A stretch of DNA of 64,000 nucleotides from Aspidiotus rigidus. Its lineage: Eukaryota; Arthropoda; Insecta; Hemiptera; Diaspididae. Shown here in pieces: positions 57,701 through 64,000 of the stretch; within the stretch, counting starts at the first letter, position 1; the number at the start of each line of letters is the position of its first letter. The notes below the pieces were generated by a model. It was not told the origin of the DNA, searched no databases, and worked only from the letters and a program-made list of their open reading frames with translations. The position numbers were made by a program, and so were the translations under genes. Where the stretch lies: assembly GCA_035079385.1 (NCBI GenBank), contig JAVHKY010000052.1:7192001-7256000 (forward strand), written 5' to 3'.

Positions 57701-57845
57701 ACCATCCTTTTCTTTTCGCAACATTGTAATATTCGCTGGCAATCACAATGTGCGTTCCCTCCTCAGCTACAAACTGCCAGAGAAGATCCTGGGCCAGTTT
57801 GCAGTGCTGAAGATTGGCCTGCAGGAACTTGAGCGTCCCTGCCAT
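54738..57845 (-). pseudogene. LINE ORF2: endonuclease and reverse transcriptase, one nonsense codon
   Basis: 1,036 codons start with ATG at 57,845 (MAGTLKFLQANLQHCKLAQ). The endonuclease (about 1-225) has QANLQHCK, ASEYYN, VAGDFNAKSEEW, SIIDITFASE and GSDHRCIGFSI. The reverse transcriptase (about 420-700) has SSYRPLCLLDNVGKLLERVI, YGFQTGRCTSD, VSLDIRNAFNSIPW, GVPQGSVLGPLLW and the catalytic LICYADDTLVV. The C-terminal zinc-binding segment is CSHYNQGRDDGPQHFLFEC. A TGA at 57,353-57,351 (codon 165) interrupts the endonuclease. The context fits a CGA to TGA change at a CpG. It encodes nicking and target-primed reverse transcription in the family, but this copy cannot make the full protein. Confidence 0.92.
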
Positions 57846-57847
57846 TA
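57843..57847 (-). promoter_or_regulatory. TAATG stop/start overlap of ORF1 and ORF2
   Basis: The TAA of ORF1 (57,847-57,845) shares its last A with the ATG of ORF2 (57,845-57,843). The same UAAUG arrangement is known in the R1-clade element SART1, where ORF2 is translated by termination and re-initiation. Confidence 0.8.
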
Positions 57848-59857
57848 GGAGGCTGTTGGTCCTCTTCTGCCGCCTCGAGGAGCGGTCTTGCGGGCAGGCT
57901 TCTGGGCAGCACCCAGGCATCCTCGGCTACCCACTATGTGTCCAGTGTCGCGTCCATCAACCTGGCTACACACGGGGCACTTGGGTTGATGTCGACAGTC
58001 CCGGATCACGTGCTCTTCTTGGCCACATCGGTAGCAAACATTGCCCACTGCGGTGTTCTTGCAGGCAGCTGCTATGTGCCCCTCTTGGAGGCATTTATAG
58101 CAGCGCTGGGCATTTCCTTTCTTTTCTAGGGATCTTATGCGGCATACGCTCCAGCCGATTTCTATACTTCCTCCCTTGAGGAGCGCCAGTGCAGTTGGGA
58201 TGGATAGCTGCACCCTGGCCATCTGGCGTTCGCGTCCCATTGGCTCAAGACTTACAACCTTAGCATTGGAACCTTCTGGCATTGCAGCAAGTACCTCTGC
58301 CTCAGTTGCCGAACGCTCAATCCCAAGGACTAAAATCCTTGTCTGCCGGTTTGGCTGGCGTATTGTAGCCACATTACCAACAGCCTCCTGCAGCTTAGAG
58401 GTGAAGGTCTCTAATGCGCCCTCTCTTGCTCCTTTAACCTCCAGGAGCATCTCACCCTTCTGCGTGCTCCGCACCTGCGACACCTTCAGTCCCAGTGCGC
58501 CTACTGAGACCTGGGTGCGGGCTGAACGGATAATATCCGCATAGGGCACATCTTCAGTCTTGCGCGCGATAATAATTGCTGCCCCTTTGGGCTTCCGTCT
58601 CTCAAGAAGCCTCTCTTGTTGCCTGACCCTGGAAGAGGGAGGCTTTTGAGATCGTCGTCGCACGACCTGACTCCAGGTGGCGCCTTCTTCTCGGTTGGGC
58701 ACATCTGCATCTGCCCTGTTGGTGGATTGGGATGGATGCTTCTCTTGTTGCTGCTGTTGTTGCAGCTGCGGTGGCTGCCGTTGCTGCGGTGGCTGCTGTT
58801 GCTGCGGTGGCTGCTGTTGCTGCGGTGGCTGCTGTTGCTGCGGTGGCTGCTGTTGCTGCGGTGGCTGCCGTTGCTGCGGTTGCCGCGGTCGCTGCTGCTT
58901 CAGTTGCTGCAGTTGCTGCTGCACCCGTTGTAGTTCCTCTTGATGCAGTTATGGCTGCTGCAGTTGTTGTTGCAGTTGCTGTTGCCGCTTCTGTTGAGTT
59001 TGCTGCTTCTCCCTCTGTGGCAGTTGCGTCTTCTGTTGCGCGTTCTGCTGCAGGTGTTGCAGTTGTGCTGGCTGCAGTGGTTGCATCAGCTTGGTGGCTG
59101 CTTGGGTGGGTGGTAGTTTCAAGCGTTGCTGAAGGTTACCCACTTCCTTCTTCAGCATCTCAATCTGCCGCTTCTGCTCAGAGCATTGCTTTACAAGGAG
59201 CTGTTCTGCGTTTGGCCTCATTGATATTGCCTGTTGCACCTGCAGTTGGAGCTTCGCGATCTCATCCTGCTGCTTGCCAAGCTGGATCTTCTGCTGCTTG
59301 GTTCTTGAGAGCTGCTCGGAGAGGTCCTCTTGCAGCTTCAGTAACTTGAGATCCTTCCTCATGCTTTCCTCTTTGAGCGCAGCAATGACTTTGTTGAGCT
59401 CCGCATTGGCCTTTCTCAGCTTTCCTCCTGGCAGGTTGGGTGGAGCTGGCACACGTGTGAAAAGGGTCTCAGGTGAGGACTCACCCTCAACCCTGAGCCT
59501 TTTGCCCGGCCTCTTCTTCTGCTGTTGGGTACGGATATCTTCTGGGGAAGAATGATACCCGCGTTCCAATGGCGGCGTTGTTGCTTTCGCAGTAGGAGGG
59601 GTCCCCAACGCCAGTGGGGAATCGAAGCTAATCAACTCCACTTCTACATTTGGTGTAGACTTCTCTTCATCCTTCTGCTTACCATCTTGACTGGTAGCGT
59701 CAACTGTCTCTTGGGCTTCCTCCGCCCTGTTGTTTGCCTCATCATTGGATTCCGGGACGATACCCGCCGACCCCTCGCCGCCTGAGCGCATCAGCGTGGG
59801 GAGCCGGTTTGCTGTATCCGAAACAGCACCAGACTCTTCATCATTTGTCATTTTCAT
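57845..59857 (-). pseudogene. LINE ORF1 (Gag-like, three CCHC motifs), one nonsense codon
   Basis: 671 codons from ATG at 59,857 (MKMTNDEESGAVSDTANRL). They encode an acidic N-terminus, a coiled coil at about 140-230 (LRKANAELNKVIAALKEESM onwards), a long Gln/Pro-rich region, a Gag core (GALGLKVSQVRSTQKGEMLL) and three CCHC motifs (CYKCLQEGHIAAAC, CYRCGQEEHVIRDC, CPVCSQVDGRDTGH). Gag-like ORF1 proteins bind the element RNA and carry it to the target. A TAA at about 58,951-58,949 interrupts it, where a CAA (Gln) codon in the Gln-rich region would give TAA by one change. Its final stop overlaps the start of ORF2 (TAATG). Confidence 0.9.
58770..58880 (-). repeat. 18-bp coding minisatellite in LINE ORF1
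   Basis: About six units of a GCTGCGGTGGCTGCTGTT variant encode PQQQQP repeats on the minus strand. It makes spurious Ala/Val- or Cys/Gly-rich frames on the other strand. Confidence 0.9.
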
Positions 59858-60073
59858 CTGTAAAATAAGTTGCAGTGTGAGGCGTCATCTGGGAAGCTGC
59901 TTCCGCCTTCCCAGATCATCTTGCAGAGCCATACTTCCCCCGCAAGCTGCTTGGTCCTTGCAGGGAAAGGCACACACCTTACGGCTATGACCGGGTTTTC
60001 ATTGTCAAAGTTCTCCATCTCCTACCTAGTCACTGGAAGAGACTCCACCAGGGCCAGGCAAATAGAGTGGTAT

Positions 60074-60200
60074 GGGACGTGAAGGTCCAGATGGCGATAC
60101 GTAACCCCATACAAACAGGACGTGAAGGCTATGAAAGCAGTACGTAACCCCATTCATACAGGACGTGAGGGCCACCAGACAGTACGTAACCCCATACATG
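60074..60200 (-). repeat. tandem repeats in the LINE 5' untranslated region
   Basis: Three units of about 43 bp each contain GGGACGTGA or GGACGTGA, then GTACGTAACCCCAT or GATACGTAACCCCAT, then ACA. Several LINEs and I-like elements carry promoter-bearing repeats here. That is a possible role, not shown. Confidence 0.8.
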
Positions 60201-60390
60201 AAGATGATCCTGATGCAGGTGTGACTGCCTACACCAGTTGACGGTTTTCTGTCGGGGTTGTCCTTCCCTTATCCTATGGGCCCGTGCCCTAACCTGCAAG
60301 GAGACAGGTGGTTTTTTTAAAAAAAGTATAGGGTTTCCTTCCCTACGGTTTAATTAGCCTCGGAGTATCCTTCTCCTAGTACTCTTAGTT

Positions 60391-60769
60391 GCAGCGCCCC
60401 ACCCGCACCCCAACAGCAACCCGCCACCAAACCATAACGCCACCAAACGCCGACCAGAAGCAGACAGAAAGTGAAACAGTCGCAGCCAACACCTCACTAT
60501 CCTCACATTCGACACTCAAGTCCAGTACCCCAGCATTCACAAGGGTACCAGACAACTCAGCTCAGTCAAGCACCACAGAAGGCACCCACCAGAGCAGCCC
60601 CAATGCGCACCCACCCGGCACAGCGTAGCACCATACAGGCACAGTACGCCGCACCATGGAGGGAACCCACTAGAGCCACCCCAATGTGCACCCTCCCGTT
60701 TCACTTTTATTTTCCGTGCGCGTGTATGCTTGAGATAGGGGATGTTGGTTTAGCCGGTTAACCGCGTCT
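60391..60769. other. C-rich stretch between LINE and SINE
   Basis: A purine-poor sequence rich in CACC and CCAC with an open plus-strand Pro/Thr/Ser frame. Phrases such as CCCCAATGCGCACCC and CCCCAATGTGCACCC repeat. It may be the outermost 5' part of the LINE or another repeat. I do not call a gene. Confidence 0.4.
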
Positions 60770-61037
60770 TCACAACGCTGAACCAGTTCCACAACTTTCC
60801 CGTCTCGCGCATAAGCCCGTTCGAACGTTTAGATACTGCCGGTAATCTTCACTCCCAGATTAACGGACTCGTTGTTGATACGGGTTGATCAGCTCAGTGA
60901 CGTTAACAGATAACACGATGGTAGAAGTGAATGTTCGTGAATTAACCTGTTACTGTTAACGTTTACTCGTAGCTGGGGTCGAACCGCGGACCTTCGAAAT
61001 ACAAGGCCGTGATCTTACCACTACGCCACTGAGGCGC
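60770..61037 (-). repeat. tRNA-derived SINE-like element
   Basis: On the minus strand, GCGCCTCAGTGGCGTAGTGG (A-box region) and GGTTCGAACCCC (B box) are spaced as in a tRNA gene. The D arm pairs (GTGG/TCAC). The anticodon loop has eight bases, the T stem has two mismatches and the acceptor ends do not pair, so it is not a working tRNA gene. The 200 bp downstream match the repeat body at 1,855-2,015. A pol III promoter head plus a shared body is SINE structure. Confidence 0.6.
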
Positions 61038-61249
61038 ATAGCTCTTATAAGCCGCGTGTTAAATGCGGTGTACCCTGCACCTCTCCCGCGTGATTTCACT
61101 AGTCACAGAGTTTCCGACGAGTCCCATATCTGGGTTCTCTCGAATCGATGCGTTCTTGAATATCTGTGCCTAGTATCAGTCCATACTACCAGTTATGACT
61201 GGTTTGTAGTTTGTGTAGTCAAGGTAGAGCTCTATAATAATGAATGAGG

Positions 61250-61914
61250 CACGGCCTACTATATATAAGGCCGGAATGTAGCGAAGTCACAACGTCGCGA
61301 TTCAAAATCAGTGGTTACAGAATAACATGGACGCTTATGGGAAAAAAGGAAAAAATTCATTTGTATGCTAATAAAACGCGGTTTTCGAAGAAAATGAAGA
61401 GAATTTAATTTGAAGAGCAAACAATTTCCGATTTTTTGAGCCTCATTTCAGTACGATTGGTGCGATATACAAGGAGTTATGATCAGTTGAAAATTGAAAA
61501 TCAGATAGGGGACGAAGTGCGGTGCAACCTTAGACCATATAGTAACATAGACCGCCGATTCAATACGTAAACGACGTTATCAGTTGTCGGAAGACTGGTG
61601 GCAGAAAATAAGACGGACGGGTCTAACATAGAGGGTTTGGTAACCGACGGGGTAAGGATGATTATAAGCCACGCCCGTTGATACGTTTAACGCCGTGCTC
61701 CGATAAAGACCCGTCCATCTTATTTCGTCTACAGTGTTCCAACGTACTTCTTATCACTATTGGCAGTCTATGTTACTCTTATGTTACTAGATGGTCTAAG
61801 GGTACAACCTCCTACAACCTCACCGCACTGTCCGAACACCGAAACGTCTATCGCGAACGAATCCACTGCACTGTCGCAATTTCCTACATTCCGGCCTTAT
61901 ATAAAGTAGGCCGT
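61250..61914. mobile_element. MITE family B, copy 2 (nested in MITE A, carries MITE C)
   Basis: The ends ACGGCCTACTATATATAAGG and, inverted, ACGGCCTACTTTATATAAGG are flanked by GAATGAGG and GAGTGAGG, an 8-bp target duplication with one mismatch. The duplicated site is inside the terminal repeat of MITE A. Confidence 0.85.
61530..61801. mobile_element. MITE family C nested in MITE B
   Basis: The ends TTAGACCATATAGTAACATAG and the inverse of GTTACTAGATGGTCTAAG are flanked by GTGCAACC and GTACAACC, 8 bp with one mismatch. The corresponding place in copy 1 of MITE B (near 3,255) is uninterrupted. Confidence 0.75.
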
Positions 61915-62206
61915 GAGTGAGGACATGGATCGCCATAATAGTCGTTAGGTCATCATTAATCCTTGCAGTTCCCTAATAGGGTGAGAAATCAATACAATTG
62001 GTGGAACTATTTTGTATCATTTAAGAGCATTATGTTTTGCATTTTATTTTGACACTGATACCTGTATTCTAAAACTAATTCCATTAGTTCTTTTATCGTT
62101 CTCAAATCGTGGTAAACTGTTATCAGTCACTGAAATAGGGAAGTCTGAAGATAAACAATGACGAAACGACTAAATATGGCGGCCCGTGTCCTCACTCGTT
62201 ATTATA

Positions 62207-63575
62207 GGCCTCTAGTCAAGGCACTGCAGGTATGCGCATCTTAAATGTAAATAACGAAAATGACGAAAAACGAAGAGGTTGCACCGAACAAAAAAATAAA
62301 AATTGAAAATATTCCGAATTTAAATAGTCCAATTTTGTGTATTTTTTAGAGCTGAATTCAATTCTGCTTTCAGAAGAGAGAGATTATACTGTGAAATATC
62401 AAATGGTAAGCAGGTAATAGCATCTAGCTGGAAATATTGACTACCTACATCAAAATCAATTGCTTCAGGTTCTATTAGTGCATTAATTTTTTTATAGATT
62501 GGTAATATAGGCTGTGAAGTGGTGCACCAAACGTGAATGAGTAGACAAAGTAGGCTACTGGAACGTTGATTTTTCATTGATTGACTGGCTGGTAAGGATT
62601 ATAATCCGTTCAGATTAGCCCACCCTCAATTAACGCTCGTTCCGCAAACGTAGGTAAGCGGCGTGAAATCGATCCTCTTCGTTCCTTGTTATGAAATATA
62701 CTATTGAAGGAGTAAAGGAAGCTCCCGTTCTGGACTGCAAAGGCTGCGATATAAAGCACAAAATTGAAGAAGTCTAATTCAAACAGTTCGAATCGCAAAA
62801 TCACCTGAAGAATCTTATACCGTGACCTGAAATATGTATTTATCCATGGAGTTGATATAGCCATAATTGGTGTTCCTCTTTGATTAAAAGGTTGCAACAT
62901 GGAAACCTATTCAAGTTCCAATTTAAATTACCTCCTCGGAACTGTCTGGCGACGAAAAGACTTTTTGATGCAAGAAATAAAAATTTATTAAATGATTCCA
63001 AAATAATGTACGATTCGACGCGACACTTTAAACAACGTTTGTATAACAAGTGTTTCGAGCTTAACGGTTACAGAGACTGTCAGCGGAACCAACGAAGTTG
63101 GGTCGCGCGTTCCAACGTGAAAGTCAAAGATAGCAATACCCAATATACCTACAACGGATGATAATAAATAAGTAGGTAGGTATTTCGTTTTCTATTCCGA
63201 GCCGGGTCATGCGAGAAGAGTTTCGAGTTTTGTTGAGAACCAAAGGTTCTGTAAGGAGAGAATTTACACCTAAATAATATCATGTAAATAATGTTCTACG
63301 ACTACAAATAGGTACTGCTTGGTACTGTTTAGTAGGATTACCTATCAAATGTGAACTTCAGATTTAGGCGGAATAACGTACCTTCTCATTGCAAGATGCA
63401 TATCCTGATTTACAATAAAGCACGGCATGATAGATTATGATTGCATAATAATTTTTTTTTTTTCAAATGATAATGAATATCGTGATGAATATTAACGATG
63501 AAGAATAACACTGAAGAAAGGCAATTGCTTCCATACAATGAGAATGACTTACTTCTCTGCAATGGTGAAAGTTAA
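62207..63575. other. right-end stretch, only unassigned ORFs
   Basis: Minus-strand open frames at 62,320-62,577 (starting MKNQRSSSLLCLLIHVW, hydrophobic and signal-like) and 62,610-62,900 show no motif I can name. They might be pieces of one interrupted gene, since they follow each other on the same strand. Nothing else was identified. Confidence 0.3.
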
Positions 63576-63870
63576 TGACACACTTCAGGATTCCAGAATC
63601 CTAGTAATAACTAATAAGAAAGAAAATTCTGCGTAGAACAAATTTTGTTCTCTTCATTTTTGTGTAAAACGGCTTATTGGATGAGATCACTCAATAACAG
63701 ATTAAGGGTTCACTTTCAAAAATCCAACAATCTATCTTCAAATATAATATTATTGACACACTTTAGGATTTCAGAATCTAGGTTGCAAGAAAGAAAATTT
63801 CGCGTAGAACAACTTTTATTCTCTTCAATTTTATGTGGAAATGCCTATTTGTCGAGATATTATTAAATAA
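63576..63870. repeat. direct duplication of about 115 bp
   Basis: TGACACACTTCAGGATTCCA, AAGAAAGAAAATTCTGCGTA and GAACAAATTTTGTTCTCTTC at 63,576-63,690 recur with about 85-90% identity at 63,756-63,870. No coding content. Confidence 0.7.
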
Positions 63871-64000
63871 ATGAAAAAATATGCTAATTCTCCATAAGAC
63901 CCCATGTTAAAGTAGAAAGGTGACTTGTTGCGCTGTCTGGTAACGCTCGTAGGAACTACAACACATTTTGCGATAGCTGATTGTACAATGTACAGCAAGT

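Larger units (their letters stand above)
54304..60390 (-). mobile_element. nearly full-length R1-clade non-LTR retrotransposon
   Basis: An element of about 6 kb with a 5' untranslated region containing tandem repeats (60,074-60,200), ORF1 (59,857-57,845), ORF2 (57,845-54,738), a 3' region of about 430 bp and an (ATT)n end. It is much more GC-rich than its surroundings. R1-clade features are three CCHC motifs at the end of ORF1, an APE-type endonuclease, a YADD reverse transcriptase and a C-terminal CCHC motif in ORF2. The ORFs overlap as TAATG. The 5' boundary is approximate. Each ORF has a single stop codon and no frameshift, so the insertion is young. Confidence 0.85.
61233..62206. mobile_element. 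MITE family A, copy 3 (carries MITE B)
   Basis: The left end TATAATAATGAATGAGG is interrupted at 61,250. The element resumes at 61,915 with AGTGAGGACATGGATCGCC and continues to TTATTATA at 62,206. Without the insertion it is about 310 bp and very like copy 2. Confidence 0.85.

Noticed and set aside
58732..59349. 205-codon plus-strand ORF rich in Ala and Val
   Set aside because: It is the reverse frame of the CAG/CTG-rich region of LINE ORF1.
60966..61037. Possible tRNA gene on the minus strand
   Set aside because: The acceptor stem does not pair, the anticodon loop has eight bases and the T stem is broken. It is better read as the head of a SINE.
62320..62900. Two minus-strand ORFs that could be a chemoreceptor or secreted protein
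   Set aside because: They are hydrophobic but show no diagnostic motif, and a stop separates them. Described only as unassigned.
1..64000. CRISPR array, bacterial operons or riboswitches
   Set aside because: Exons, introns and eukaryotic transposons throughout. The tandem arrays have no spacer structure.

Overview
This is an intron-rich, AT-rich animal nuclear genome window, most likely from an insect. The reasons are a spliced CD36-family gene, a spliced C2H2 zinc-finger gene, an R1-clade non-LTR retrotransposon, jockey-like, hAT, MULE and Tigger-like remains, and many foldback/MITE elements. There are no operons, rRNAs or intact tRNAs. I cannot name the species.

Layout. About 1.4-26.1 kb holds seven exons of a scavenger receptor class B (CD36-like) gene on the minus strand. 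All splice phases agree, and the 3' end runs off the left edge. Its introns are full of insertions: a TTAA-flanked foldback MITE (17-463), a decayed reverse transcriptase (2.06-2.76 kb), a minisatellite next to a truncated protein-primed DNA polymerase of Polinton/adintovirus type with two small opposite-strand ORFs (7.6-10.8 kb), a degenerate exon copy beside it, a 2.1-kb inverted-repeat element (13.6-15.7 kb), a broken hAT transposase (19.2-21.2 kb) and a miniature LTR element (23.8-24.4 kb). About 27.2-28.4 kb holds duplicated, exon-like plus-strand pieces of an unassigned gene.

About 30.8-40.2 kb is a mosaic. A jockey-like element is broken by a MULE fragment and a MITE, then by foldback elements with long tandem-repeat arms, one nested inside another. 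About 40.5-47.1 kb is a field of MITEs, some nested two deep with recognisable target duplications. About 48.3-51.7 kb is a five-exon C2H2 zinc-finger gene on the minus strand encoding ten fingers and a glutamine-rich tail. One of its introns carries an 805-bp Tigger/pogo miniature that keeps only the DNA-binding part of the transposase.

About 54.3-60.4 kb is a nearly full-length R1-clade LINE on the minus strand. Its two ORFs are joined by an overlapping TAATG stop/start, and each is broken by one nonsense codon. To its right are a tRNA-derived SINE and a three-level nest of MITEs (61.2-62.2 kb). The last 1.8 kb has only unassigned ORFs and a short duplication.

Only the CD36-like and zinc-finger genes look like functional host genes. 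Almost everything else is transposon-derived. All assignments were made by reading translations, splice sites and repeats by eye, without database searches.
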